DNA of 57,712 nt. It comes from Saccharofermentans sp. GTDB taxonomy: Bacteria > Bacillota > Clostridia > Saccharofermentanales > Saccharofermentanaceae. The position numbers and the translations under genes are program-made. Below, in pieces: positions 42,786 through 51,780 of the stretch; the first letter of the stretch is position 1; every line of letters begins with the position of its first letter. The stretch covers positions 1 to 57,712 of the forward strand of contig JAKSRD010000009.1 of NCBI GenBank assembly GCA_024403795.1, read 5' to 3'. The notes under the pieces are model-generated. The model saw nothing but the letters and a program-made list of their open reading frames with translations, did no database searches and had not been told where the DNA came from.

Positions 42786-43949
42786 TTACCAGACACCGTC
42801 AGTGTTCTGAAGCGCATTATTTTCTACGCACCAGTCACCGAATTCGGTAAAGACGTCTTCGCCATAAGTGCTCTTAAATGCATTGGTGTACTTAATTGCA
42901 TCACTCTCGGTGTAATTACTGTATATGTCAGGCAGATTTTGCGCCTTGGAGATCTTCAGATAATCACGAATGAAGCCGTCACCGAACTTTTCATGGAGGA
43001 ACTGGCAGAGATATCTTCCCGTAACATATTCAGCACCACGATCTGCATGGGATATCTCGTTGTAATCACCGATAAAGACCTCTTCGGCGTTATCGGCATT
43101 GACAGGTGCCGGGATTCCTTCGTCGTACAGATAACGCTTCTCATTAGTCTCTCCGATAGAAGGATATTCATCGGCGAGTGCGGATATTACCGAGCGACCC
43201 ATGTATTCGGCAACACCTTCTGTCATGATCGAAGTCATGTTCGCGTATCTTCCGGTTATTGTGTGCGTCAATTCATGCGCGATCGTTGTATAGTTTATGT
43301 AGTCATCTCTTCGCCAGTCTTCATCACGGTCGTAATTTGTTGTCCAGTATTCATCGGAATACAGCTCATAGTTAATGAATACGGCGTATTCTGAGCAAGC
43401 GCAGGGTATGAGACCTTCGTTCTCGTGGTCTATAAAGAAGAAAATAGGGATCTTGCTTCCGATAGATACGTTATCCCATGGATTGAAGCCATAGTAGATG
43501 GACATATTGCTGACTTCATCACGTGTGAAGTCGGAGGGACATGCCTCAAGTCCTGTCTCAACCTCGATCTCGTCGATTATGGCATCAATATTAGTGGTGA
43601 AGTCTCCGGGAATTCCGAGATCCTTCTCAAAAAAGAGCACATACTTCTCAGATTCTATATAGCAGTAATCGGTCGTAACAACGACGTTCTCTGCAACACC
43701 GTCAAGAACGAGCTCCTCGTAGGGGATCGTATCTCGCCAATCCGCAACAGTTGTTTCCGTAGCTTCGGCAGTTGTCTCCGTTGCTTCAGTTGCTTCCGTT
43801 GTCTCTTCTGCAGTTGTCTCTACAGACGCGGTCAGATCAGCTTCTGTCTCCGGAGTGGTCTTTGCGCATGAACAGAAAAGCGTGCCGGCTGCCGCCAGCA
43901 AAGCAATTGCTGCTGCAGATGTCTTCCTTATTCCATTTTGGTTCTTCAT
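42786..43949 (-). CDS. Zincin-type lipoprotein metallopeptidase
   Basis: This 387-residue protein has a lipoprotein signal ending LFCSC (Cys 28) and a long Thr/Glu/Ala spacer (to about 70). The protease-like domain has AHELTHTITGRYA (HExxH) and, about 17 residues on, TEGVAEYMG, whose Glu can be the third zinc ligand (gluzincin). It should be a surface-anchored zinc peptidase. AGGAGGAG lies 5 bases before the ATG. A promoter of the ECF type shared with the sigma operon lies upstream at 43993-44020, so it is likely part of that sigma factor's regulon. Confidence 0.78.
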   Translation of the reverse strand: MKNQNGIRKTSAAAIALLAAAGTLFCSCAKTTPETEADLTASVETTAEETTEATEATETTAEATETTVADWRDTIPYEELVLDGVAENVVVTTDYCYIESEKYVLFFEKDLGIPGDFTTNIDAIIDEIEVETGLEACPSDFTRDEVSNMSIYYGFNPWDNVSIGSKIPIFFFIDHENEGLIPCACSEYAVFINYELYSDEYWTTNYDRDEDWRRDDYINYTTIAHELTHTITGRYANMTSIMTEGVAEYMGRSVISALADEYPSIGETNEKRYLYDEGIPAPVNADNAEEVFIGDYNEISHADRGAEYVTGRYLCQFLHEKFGDGFIRDYLKISKAQNLPDIYSNYTESDAIKYTNAFKSTYGEDVFTEFGDWCVENNALQNTDGVW

Positions 43950-43992
43950 GGTTCTCCTCCTGTTGGGATCCGTATCCCGTGTTCTGATGTAT

Positions 43993-44020
43993 ATACACAG
44001 CTGGGAAAGGAAAGGTTACA
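43993..44020 (-). promoter_or_regulatory. ECF sigma promoter 3 (zincin lipoprotein)
   Basis: On the minus strand TGTAACC (44014-44020), then 15 bp, then GTGTAT (43993-43998). Motif and spacing are identical to the promoters at 45205-45232 and 47028-47055. Confidence 0.75.
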
Positions 44021-44123
44021 AACTTCTCGAAAATTTTATCTTCGAGATGCGCGGGGATTACGCGCGACATTTTGTTGATATGTGATCGCTCGCACCCCGT
44101 CGAGCTGTTTTCGAGCAGTCAGA

Positions 44124-45164
44124 TCATTTGACTGTAATCTCCGAGCCGCCGCAGGTTAAGACGATGCTCTGAGCTTTCTCATAGTAGATCGAAGGGAAGG
44201 TAAAGACTATTCCGGGATACTCGCCCGGACTCATCCAAACCAAAAACGCATCGATGGTGCAATTGTATTCAACGCCGTCGACTATCAATTTAGGCTCGCC
44301 CGTGATCTTCAGGATATCCCGTTCGATCTTATCGCTGTTATCTAAGAAGGATTCTTTTCCTTTGAGCCATTTAAAATCAAGGAAAACCTCAGTCGAATAT
44401 ATGAAGAAAGAGACTTCGTTAGCTGTGATATCATAATCGCCTTTGCCGGAAATGTCGTTATATCTGCCATCCTTCATGTTGACCATACGGGAATTCCTGA
44501 TCACACTCTCATCAAATTTAGCGAAAGTGATCTTCCATTCAGCATTAAGAATGATCTCCTCGTCGAATAATCTGTCGATCGTGCCGTCGGCATTCTTGGC
44601 AATCTCGACTCCCGTTCTGATGGATCTGACGCCGACGACAAAAGTCTGACCGTCCGACATGGCATTCGGTTTTGCTATTATCCAGGCGGTATACAGGTGC
44701 GGATCATGTACATCCTGCGTGGCAGTTACTGTCTTATAAAGACAGTTATTTGACTGCTCTGCGGCGGAACCTGTTTTCGAGTCACTTCTGCTGTCATACT
44801 GCTGCTCGTCGATCGCGGGATATACGGTCAGATCAAAGGTTGTATTAAGCGAACAGAAAAGCTCGTCATTGGTCCTGATCGAGAACTGAAGCTGAGGACT
44901 GCACAGTTCTCCCGTAAGGCCCTCGAAAGTTATGTCGAAGCCGTTTATGTGAAGAGTAGTGCCCAGACCGTAAGGAATCGGGGAAGTGTTTGTCTCAGAC
45001 GGCCCGGTTGTGACCACGGCTGCAGGCGCGGTTGTCTCGGCAGTCTCTGATGTATTTCCGGGTTCCTTCGGAATAACCGTGCATGAGCAGAAGAGCAGGC
45101 TCGCACTGACCAGCAGTGAAGTAAAGCATGCTGAAGTTTTGCCTTTAAAATGTCTGTCATTCAT
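44124..45164 (-). CDS. Lipoprotein copy of the anti-sigma outer domain
   Basis: This 346-residue protein has a lipoprotein signal (LLFCSC), a Thr/Ala spacer, then a domain of about 270 residues. The domain starts HINGFDITFEGLTGELCSPQLQFSIRT and ends FTFPSIYYEKAQSIVLTCGGSEITVK. It matches the C-terminal extracytoplasmic domain of the anti-sigma factor at 45239 nearly block for block. AAAGGAG lies 9 bases before the ATG. It has its own copy of the ECF promoter. It may compete for or present the same signal as the anti-sigma factor; that role is inferred. Confidence 0.8.
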   Translation of the reverse strand: MNDRHFKGKTSACFTSLLVSASLLFCSCTVIPKEPGNTSETAETTAPAAVVTTGPSETNTSPIPYGLGTTLHINGFDITFEGLTGELCSPQLQFSIRTNDELFCSLNTTFDLTVYPAIDEQQYDSRSDSKTGSAAEQSNNCLYKTVTATQDVHDPHLYTAWIIAKPNAMSDGQTFVVGVRSIRTGVEIAKNADGTIDRLFDEEIILNAEWKITFAKFDESVIRNSRMVNMKDGRYNDISGKGDYDITANEVSFFIYSTEVFLDFKWLKGKESFLDNSDKIERDILKITGEPKLIVDGVEYNCTIDAFLVWMSPGEYPGIVFTFPSIYYEKAQSIVLTCGGSEITVK

Positions 45165-45204
45165 GGTTACCGGCTCCTTTGGATCTTTGCTGTGTTTGTA
45201 GTTA

Positions 45205-45232
45205 ATACACGGCAGGAGTCGGAAAGGTTACA
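45205..45232 (-). promoter_or_regulatory. ECF sigma promoter 2 (lipoprotein)
   Basis: On the minus strand TGTAACC (45226-45232), 15 bp, GTGTAT (45205-45210), about 41 bp before the start codon. Confidence 0.78.
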
Positions 45233-45238
45233 GACGGA

Positions 45239-46516
45239 TCACTTGATCACGATACTTGTATCGCCGCAAACGTAGACGATGCTCTGTGCCTTCTCGTAAT
45301 AGACTGAAGGGAATGTGAATACTATGATCGATTTATTCGACGGAGACTCCCAAGCAATGAAAGGATCCAAGTAATACTCATACTCGACGCCGTCTACTAT
45401 CAGCTTGGAATCTTTGGTAACAGAACAGATCTTGTCGTAGTAATCGCTGTAATTCTCGAAAAAGTCATCCTCATCCGAAGCTATCGAATACTCAAGTACT
45501 AATTCGGTGTAGTTAATAAAAAACTGCGTGTAGTAGAGCTTGGTGTCATAGCTCTCGCCGCCTTTGACATGAGCATCGACATCAGGCCGGCTGTCATCCA
45601 TGTATATGGCGCAGGTATTCCTTATGACGCTCTCATCGTACTGAGGGAAAGAGAGTCTCCACTCGGCATCGATAAGGATCTCATTCTTGAATTTCCTCTC
45701 GAGTCTTCCTTCGGAATTATGACCTGTCTTGACACCGGTTCTTATCGATCTTACGGCAACAACAAATTCCTTACCGCTCGCCATGTCATCAGGTTTTGCA
45801 AGAACACTGGCCATATACAGGTGCGGATCGCTGGAGTCCTGAGTGGCAGTTGCGATCTTGTACATGCATCTGTCATCAGGGTGGATGGAATATACTTTCT
45901 CGTTATCGATCATGAACTCCTGCGGTTTGTTGGTGTCGTATTTATTCTCCTCGATGGCAGGATAGACTGTCAGGTCGATCGTCTGGAAATTGCTGCAGAA
46001 CTGTTCGTCATCAGTCCTGATGGAGAACTGGAGCAAAGGGCTTCCGATGTAGCCGGTGAGACCTTCGAAAGTAATATCAAAGCCGTTGACGTGATGAGTC
46101 GTGCCGATGTCGTAAAGGCATACTGCTTCAACAGGTGTGATAGTAGTGCCCGGTTCTGAACCCGACGGATGCAATCTGCCTGCAAAAGGACCGAAGCCTC
46201 TGATGCCGGCGATGAGGAAGCCGCCGAGGCCGAAGATGATGAGCAGTGCCGCAGCGATGGCGATGGTCTGCCTGATGAGCCTCTGTGTTTTCGCTTTGGT
46301 CCTTCTCTTGCTGCCGTCTTTTACGTCAACGTCGTTCTTGATTTTGTTCTTTACTTTATTCGCGGAAGCGGCGGGTACTACGGAATCGGAGCCGAAAGGA
46401 AGAGGAGTTACATCCGTAATTCCTGCTTTGACAAGTATATCCTGTGCGGTGATATTGATGTCCTCAGCGCACTTTCTGTCTAATTCCTTTTTGTATTCAT
46501 TACCTACAAAACTCAT
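45239..46516 (-). CDS. Membrane anti-sigma factor with DUF-type outer domain
   Basis: This 425-residue protein has a cytosolic N-terminal segment (1-88) and one transmembrane helix (near 90-110). A large extracytoplasmic domain follows (HVNGFDITFEGLTGYIGSP... to ...FPSVYYEKAQSIVYVCGDTSIVIK). The start overlaps the sigma factor stop in an ATGA arrangement, so translation is coupled. Topology and position make it the regulator that holds the ECF sigma at the membrane until the outer domain senses a signal. No zinc-binding HxxxCxxC motif is present, so it is not the ZAS type. The outer domain resembles DUF4179/DUF5643-type proteins from memory. Confidence 0.8.
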   Translation of the reverse strand: MSFVGNEYKKELDRKCAEDINITAQDILVKAGITDVTPLPFGSDSVVPAASANKVKNKIKNDVDVKDGSKRRTKAKTQRLIRQTIAIAAALLIIFGLGGFLIAGIRGFGPFAGRLHPSGSEPGTTITPVEAVCLYDIGTTHHVNGFDITFEGLTGYIGSPLLQFSIRTDDEQFCSNFQTIDLTVYPAIEENKYDTNKPQEFMIDNEKVYSIHPDDRCMYKIATATQDSSDPHLYMASVLAKPDDMASGKEFVVAVRSIRTGVKTGHNSEGRLERKFKNEILIDAEWRLSFPQYDESVIRNTCAIYMDDSRPDVDAHVKGGESYDTKLYYTQFFINYTELVLEYSIASDEDDFFENYSDYYDKICSVTKDSKLIVDGVEYEYYLDPFIAWESPSNKSIIVFTFPSVYYEKAQSIVYVCGDTSIVIK

Positions 46517-46989
46517 ATAAAATCCTCACCGTTCAGCATCTCTTTCAGCTTGTCGCGACCGCGCTTCAGATTAACCTTTACGGTCCCCTCTCTCATGTCG
46601 AGGACTTTGGCGATCTGTTGTACAGAATAATCTTCGTAATAGAACAGATGTATCGGTATCCTGTACTTCTCGGGAAGCTGCATGACCTTTTGAAGGACAG
46701 TGTCATCTTTATGTTCATCGTAATAAGGCTGTTCGGGTATCTCCTCATCACTGTATCTGTTGTTATCCCGAAGAAGATTCTTACTGAGATTGCTTGCAAC
46801 GCGTATGAGCCAGGCTTTAACATGTTCGTCGGATTCAAATTCAGAATCGGCCTTCAACAATCTGATGAAGGTCTCCTGCATAAGATCCAAAGAATCTTCT
46901 TTGTTGCGAACGTAACTGAAGATCACGGAATACACGGTATTCTTGTACTTCTCATACGTCACGGCAAAATTGTTATTGTCTATTCTCAT
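46513..46989 (-). CDS. ECF RNA polymerase sigma factor
   Basis: This 158-residue sigma-70 family ECF factor has region 2 with YSYVRNKEDSLDLMQETFIRLL-like sequence and AWLIRVASNLSKNLLRD. Region 4 is LPEKYRIPIHLFYYEDYSVQQIAKVLDMREGTVKVNLKRGRDKLKEML. It directs polymerase to promoters of the type found directly upstream (47028-47055), so it is probably autoregulated. It is co-transcribed with the anti-sigma gene. Confidence 0.92.
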   Translation of the reverse strand: MRIDNNNFAVTYEKYKNTVYSVIFSYVRNKEDSLDLMQETFIRLLKADSEFESDEHVKAWLIRVASNLSKNLLRDNNRYSDEEIPEQPYYDEHKDDTVLQKVMQLPEKYRIPIHLFYYEDYSVQQIAKVLDMREGTVKVNLKRGRDKLKEMLNGEDFI

Positions 46990-47027
46990 AATACCGATTA
47001 AGTTCTTAACCGGGCGTTATATAACTA

Positions 47028-47055
47028 ATACACGCCGGGCAGCGAAAAGGTTACA
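47028..47055 (-). promoter_or_regulatory. ECF sigma promoter 1 (sigma operon)
   Basis: On the minus strand TGTAACC (47049-47055), 15 bp, GTGTAT (47028-47033), about 39 bp before the sigma factor start. Confidence 0.78.
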
Positions 47056-47150
47056 ACAGATATTTCATGTCAGCATAAGATCAACATGTGATCCGTGCAT
47101 CTGTTATTCTAATATAAAAAATGAGCGGTCGGAATGATATTAGCCGTATG

Positions 47151-47852
47151 TCAAATATCTTTATTTCTGATGTCGCCGTAAGTTCCGGAGATCTTTCCGA
47201 CGGCGATGATGTTGCCGTCATTACCTTCAGAGTCTATATCGAGTCCGTTAAGGAATTCTTCGAGCTTCGGATTAACGCCGTCAACTGCACCCTTAAGTCT
47301 TTCCACAGGCTCTTTAAGTGCTATTACATAGATCTCGTAGATGTGGGTGTGTCCGTGACCGAGATGGGGACCGTTATATTCGGCTTTCGGTGCCCAGCCC
47401 TGTTCCAGTTCTGTCTCCGTTGCGATCGACTTCCAGATGAGCCATCTGTTGGAATCCGTATCTACCATGTAGATGGCATACATTGCCGCACCGTCAACGG
47501 GCACCCAGGATAATTGAGGCGAACTGTCATTGCCGATGAGTGAATTAGAGATCGCATCTGCCCAAGCTCCGTCGACCAGGTCCTCTGATGTGACCTCAAA
47601 GGAATCGTAGCCTTCCAGATAATTACCACACATAGCGGTAGCTTTCTCATCAATCGGCCATTCATCAAAAAAGCGCTCGCGTGTAGTCTCTGAAGAAGTC
47701 TCTGAAGCGGAAGTCTCCGTCGTCACGATGACATCTTCCGGGAGTGAAGGATACACAGTCGTGGAGAGCGGTTCCATATCTGATGTACATCCCATACATC
47801 CGAGAAGTATTGATCCGCACAGAACTGATGTGATATAAGGTTTACTCTTCAT
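47151..47852 (-). CDS. PEBP/YbhB-family lipoprotein
   Basis: This 233-residue protein has a lipoprotein signal (GCMGC), a Thr/Ser/Glu spacer, and a phosphatidylethanolamine-binding-protein fold. Recognisable blocks are NDSSPQLSWVPVDGAAMYAIYMVDTDSNRWLIW, QGW and YNGPHLGHGHTHIYEIYVIAL, the ligand-pocket blocks of PEBP. The bacterial role of these proteins is not settled. The ribosome binding site is distant (GAAGGATCGAG). Confidence 0.82.
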   Translation of the reverse strand: MKSKPYITSVLCGSILLGCMGCTSDMEPLSTTVYPSLPEDVIVTTETSASETSSETTRERFFDEWPIDEKATAMCGNYLEGYDSFEVTSEDLVDGAWADAISNSLIGNDSSPQLSWVPVDGAAMYAIYMVDTDSNRWLIWKSIATETELEQGWAPKAEYNGPHLGHGHTHIYEIYVIALKEPVERLKGAVDGVNPKLEEFLNGLDIDSEGNDGNIIAVGKISGTYGDIRNKDI

Positions 47853-47928
47853 AAGTCAGACTCGATCCTTCGGGCTGTATTGACACCGGCAGGAAAGGCC
47901 TGATGCCACGAGCATAGTAACATATTCC

Positions 47929-47962
47929 GGATTCTCAATATCTCAGAATCCTTGAATTTTTT
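47929..47962. terminator. Hairpin between PEBP and ABC exporter genes
   Basis: GGATTCT (47929-47935) and AGAATCC (47945-47951), flanked by TTGAATTTTTT. On the minus strand the A/T run precedes the stem, so its strength as terminator of the exporter operon is uncertain. Confidence 0.4.
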
Positions 47963-49751
47963 ATGCGATCTCATCCAACTGTGAACAGTACAGCTTGTAG
48001 TAGGCGCCTTTCTTAGCCATCAGTTCATCGTGCGTGCCTGTCTCAACGATGCCGCCGTGATCGATGTACATGATCTTGTCGCAATTCTTGATCGTCGAGA
48101 GACGGTGAGCGATGATGAATGACGTGCGTCCCTTGAGCATTGCATCAAGGCCCTTCTGAAGCGCACGTTCAGTCTGCACGTCGATGCTTGAAGTTGCCTC
48201 GTCGAGAACAAGGATGGAGGGATCTGAGAGCAGGGTGCGGGCAAATGATATAAGCTGTTTCTGACCCTGTGACAGGAGCGATCCGCGTTCCTTTACTTCG
48301 GTCTCGTAACCGTCAGACATTGTCTTAATGAAGCTGTCTGCACAGACTACTTTGCTTGCTTTCTCGATCTCTTCGGAGGTTGCATCGAGCTTGCCGTATC
48401 TGATGTTGTCTTCGATCGTTCCGGAGAAGATGAAGCTGTCCTGAAGCATGATGCCCATCTGAGATCTCAATGAATGCAGAGTGACCTTGGATATATCCTG
48501 ACCGTCGATCAGGATCTCGCCCGAATCGAGATTGTAGAAGCGTGAGATGAGACTTACGATCGTGCTCTTGCCGGCACCCGTCGGGCCTACCAGCGCGACA
48601 CTCTCACCGGGATTGACCTTGAAGGAAACGTTGTGAAGGACCTCTTTGTCTTTCTCGTATGAGAAGGTGACATTCCTGAATTCGACCTCGCCCTTGATGT
48701 CGTGAATGTCTGTCGAACCTTCGCAGTCATCAACCGTAACAGGCTCGTCAAGCGTCTCAAAGATACGCTCGAGGTAAGCGATGTTATTGATGAAGATATT
48801 GAAGATGTTACCGAGGTTCATGATCGGCTGCCAGAATCTTGAAGCGTAGCTTGAGATCGCGACGATCGTGCCGAGTGTCTCCTGTCCCTTGCTGAAGAGG
48901 ATAACGCCGACAACGAATATGGCCGCACGTATCAGGACGGCGATCGTGTCGATTCCCGGCCATACGAGGTTCGTGTAAATGAGTGCGTTCATCCATGTCT
49001 TGCGGCAATTGTCGGAAAGCTTCGCGAAAATACCGGCGTTCTCGTTCTCGCGTGCAAAGATCTGCGTAATGCGCGCACCGACGATATTCTCCTGAAGGTA
49101 TGCGTTCAGGTTGGAATTCTTGTTCGATACCATCTGCCATGCTTTTCGCTGCTTATTCTTGATCCAGAGCATGAATACTGCGAGGAAAGGAACACCGATC
49201 ATAACGACGATCGAGAGCTTAACATCAGTCGTAAACATGAAGATGATGATGAATATGATGTTGATTATCTCGAGCACGACGTTGATGAGACCGTTCGAGA
49301 GCATGTCCGACACGGAGTTAACGTAGTTGACCACGCGGATGAGGATCTTGCCGTGCGGCCTGTCATCGTAATACTGGAACGGGAGCTTCTGCAAGTGCGC
49401 GAAAAGATCCTTGCGGATATCGTAGATGATGCTCTGGCTGACCTTTACCATTATCCTCGAGCGGATCGTTGTGAACACGATGCTTACGATAAATATGCCG
49501 AGTAAAAGAAGAGCCAGTTTTACGAGCAAAGCCTTGTCGCCTGCAGGAACGACTTCATCCAGTGCGTATTTGGTGATCTTCGGTGAATACAGAGCAGCGA
49601 TGCCGCCGATCGCACTTAAGAGGAGGGCGACGATCATCTTGGATGAATACTTCTTGATGTATTTCCACGCGCGGAGCAAGTGCCTGAAATTAAAAGGTTC
49701 GTCGAGCACTTCATCCTGCTTATAGGTGTTACGTCTGTTTACGTCAGCCAA
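47961..49751 (-). CDS. ABC exporter half, canonical ATPase subunit
   Basis: This 596-residue protein has six transmembrane helices (residues 30-320) and a C-terminal ATPase domain. The ATPase has Walker A GPTGAGKST, Walker B ILVLDEATSSID with the catalytic Glu, and H-loop IIAHRLST. Its signature reads LSQGQ, not LSGGQ. The start is a TTG at 49751 with AGGAGGTG 8 bases upstream, inside the 3' end of the partner gene (8-bp overlap). It forms a heterodimeric exporter with that partner. The substrate (drug, lipid or peptide) is unknown. Confidence 0.9.
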   Translation of the reverse strand: MADVNRRNTYKQDEVLDEPFNFRHLLRAWKYIKKYSSKMIVALLLSAIGGIAALYSPKITKYALDEVVPAGDKALLVKLALLLLGIFIVSIVFTTIRSRIMVKVSQSIIYDIRKDLFAHLQKLPFQYYDDRPHGKILIRVVNYVNSVSDMLSNGLINVVLEIINIIFIIIFMFTTDVKLSIVVMIGVPFLAVFMLWIKNKQRKAWQMVSNKNSNLNAYLQENIVGARITQIFARENENAGIFAKLSDNCRKTWMNALIYTNLVWPGIDTIAVLIRAAIFVVGVILFSKGQETLGTIVAISSYASRFWQPIMNLGNIFNIFINNIAYLERIFETLDEPVTVDDCEGSTDIHDIKGEVEFRNVTFSYEKDKEVLHNVSFKVNPGESVALVGPTGAGKSTIVSLISRFYNLDSGEILIDGQDISKVTLHSLRSQMGIMLQDSFIFSGTIEDNIRYGKLDATSEEIEKASKVVCADSFIKTMSDGYETEVKERGSLLSQGQKQLISFARTLLSDPSILVLDEATSSIDVQTERALQKGLDAMLKGRTSFIIAHRLSTIKNCDKIMYIDHGGIVETGTHDELMAKKGAYYKLYCSQLDEIA

Positions 49752-51534
49752 CTGTATTCACCTCCTCTCCGGTCTGCAGTTTTACGAGGTCGGCATAGTA
49801 TCCGCCCAGCTTGATCAATTCTTTATGCGTGCCGGATTCGGTGATACGGCCGTCCTTCATTACCAGGATCTTATCCGCTGTCTTGGTGGTGGATATTCTC
49901 TGGGCGATGATTATCTTCGTGCAAGGGAAATCAAGTTCTCTGAGGCTCTGCTGGATCTTCTTCTCAGTCTCCATGTCAACTGCGGAAGTGGTATCGTCCA
50001 GGATGAGGATCGAGGGCTTGATGGCAAGCGCTCTGGCAAGCGATATACGTTGCTTCTGACCGCCTGACAGACCCACACCGCGTTCGCCGACGATGGTGTC
50101 ATAACCTTCGGGCATCTTGTCGATGAATTCGTCAGCAGCGGAAGAGTGAGCGTATTTCTCGACATCCTCCTTAGGGAGCGCGGAGTCGCCGTATGCGATG
50201 TTGCCGTCTATCGTATCCGAATAGAGAAGGACGTCCTGTGTCGCGAGTCCGATGTTGCGTCTTAATTGCTGAAGCTTGTATTTCCGAACATTAACATCAT
50301 CGATGAGGATATCGCCCGATGTCGTCTCATAGAATCTCGGGATCAAGTGGATGAGCGAACTCTTGCCGCAGCCTGTCTCACCCATGATGGCGATCGTCTC
50401 ACCGGGATTGGCAACGAAAGAAACATCCTTTATTATCGGAAGCTTTGCATCCGCATACATGAAGCTTACATGCTTGAACTCGACCTTGCCGTTAAGTCTC
50501 TCAGGGCAGTCGATCGCATCCGGAAGATCCTTGATCTCGGGCTCGGAATAGTAGATCTCCATGACCTTATCTGCGGCAGCGGAGAAACGCTGATATTCAT
50601 TGAGGATGTTACCCAGAAGTCTCATCGGGTTGGCTACCGCCCAGAGAAGACCTGAGAAACCGACATAGTCGCCCAATGAGAGCTCGCCGTCGATCAGGAA
50701 GATACCGCCCACAAGAAGCAGTATTATGAGAAGGGCATTTGCGAAGAATTCCATGGCAGGGAAATACTTGAGCCACTCAAGCTGCGTTACCTTGTTGGTC
50801 TCCGCGTAATCCGTATTGCTCTTATCGAACTTCTCCTTCTCGTATTCTTCCTGAGAGAAAGCTTTTACCACGCGGTTGCCGGAGATGTTCTCCTGAGCAG
50901 TCGTGTTCATCTGCGCGAGTTTTTCTCTGAGTGCGGCATGCATCGGTCCGATCTTCCTGCGGAAAGCATAAACGATTATGAAGATCATCGGCGCGATCGC
51001 AGCGATGCACAAAGCGAGCTTCCAGTTCATCGTAAAGAAATAGATCATCGCAGCAGCCGTAAGGGAGATCGATTCGATCAGCATTCTGATGACCCACGCA
51101 ATGTTGTGTCTGACTGCATCCAGGTCACCGGTAAGGCGTGTCATGAGATCGCCCGTGCGATACTCGGAATAGAAACGCATGTCCTGTCGCTCGATCTTAT
51201 CGAAGAGATAATTACGGATCTTATACAGAGCGCTCTGCGACACCTGTTCATACGCCATGCAGTCCAGATATACGATAACGACTCTGACGATCGTGAGACC
51301 GACCATAAGTGCGATCAAGGTGTAAAACCCGTTCCTGTCATTTGTGAGATTTTTGATCGCGTCCTCGCCGGAAAGATATCGGTCTACGATCTGCGATGAG
51401 AAATACGGCACCGTCAGCTGCATGATGTTGTAGACGACGGTTCCGAGCATGGCAAGAACATAGAGCCATTTATAACCTTCCATATTGGCCCACAACCATG
51501 CGAATTTACTGCGTCTGATCTTTGCACTGCTCAT
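49744..51534 (-). CDS. ABC exporter half, degenerate ATPase subunit
   Basis: This 596-residue protein has six transmembrane helices and an ATPase domain with Walker A GETGCGKSS and canonical signature LSGGQ. Walker B is ILILDDTTSAVD, with Asp in place of the catalytic Glu, and the H-loop is IIAQRIST, with Gln for His. This is the noncatalytic partner of a TM287/288 or BmrCD-like heterodimer. One site, formed by the other subunit's Walker motifs and this LSGGQ, would hydrolyse ATP. The ribosome binding site is weak. Divergent from the NlpC/P60 gene. Confidence 0.9.
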   Translation of the reverse strand: MSSAKIRRSKFAWLWANMEGYKWLYVLAMLGTVVYNIMQLTVPYFSSQIVDRYLSGEDAIKNLTNDRNGFYTLIALMVGLTIVRVVIVYLDCMAYEQVSQSALYKIRNYLFDKIERQDMRFYSEYRTGDLMTRLTGDLDAVRHNIAWVIRMLIESISLTAAAMIYFFTMNWKLALCIAAIAPMIFIIVYAFRRKIGPMHAALREKLAQMNTTAQENISGNRVVKAFSQEEYEKEKFDKSNTDYAETNKVTQLEWLKYFPAMEFFANALLIILLLVGGIFLIDGELSLGDYVGFSGLLWAVANPMRLLGNILNEYQRFSAAADKVMEIYYSEPEIKDLPDAIDCPERLNGKVEFKHVSFMYADAKLPIIKDVSFVANPGETIAIMGETGCGKSSLIHLIPRFYETTSGDILIDDVNVRKYKLQQLRRNIGLATQDVLLYSDTIDGNIAYGDSALPKEDVEKYAHSSAADEFIDKMPEGYDTIVGERGVGLSGGQKQRISLARALAIKPSILILDDTTSAVDMETEKKIQQSLRELDFPCTKIIIAQRISTTKTADKILVMKDGRITESGTHKELIKLGGYYADLVKLQTGEEVNTVG

Positions 51535-51780
51535 ATATTATTCCGACAGATATTATTAATATTGCTCAACCATGATTGCCCATTGTAGTACGCTTCACCG
51601 GCGAATTCTAGTTGTTTATATCTCGAAAAACGCAATAAATACCGCATTCTGCCTTCTTTTTGAGCGACAAACCGAGCGACACACCATAGGAAATACTGTG
51701 GCAGAAAGTCATACACCGGATATAAAGCTTTACGATTACGATATAATCGGAGATATTCCAATGGGGATAGGAGTTTTTAC

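Noticed and set aside
47860..47905. Possible fourth ECF promoter before the PEBP lipoprotein
   Set aside because: CCTTTCC and GTGTCA are present on the minus strand, but TGTAACC is missing and the spacing is about 5 bp shorter than in the three matching promoters.
51531..51761. 76-codon minus-strand frame before the ABC exporter
   Set aside because: It overlaps the exporter start, lacks a ribosome binding site, and covers the divergent promoter region.
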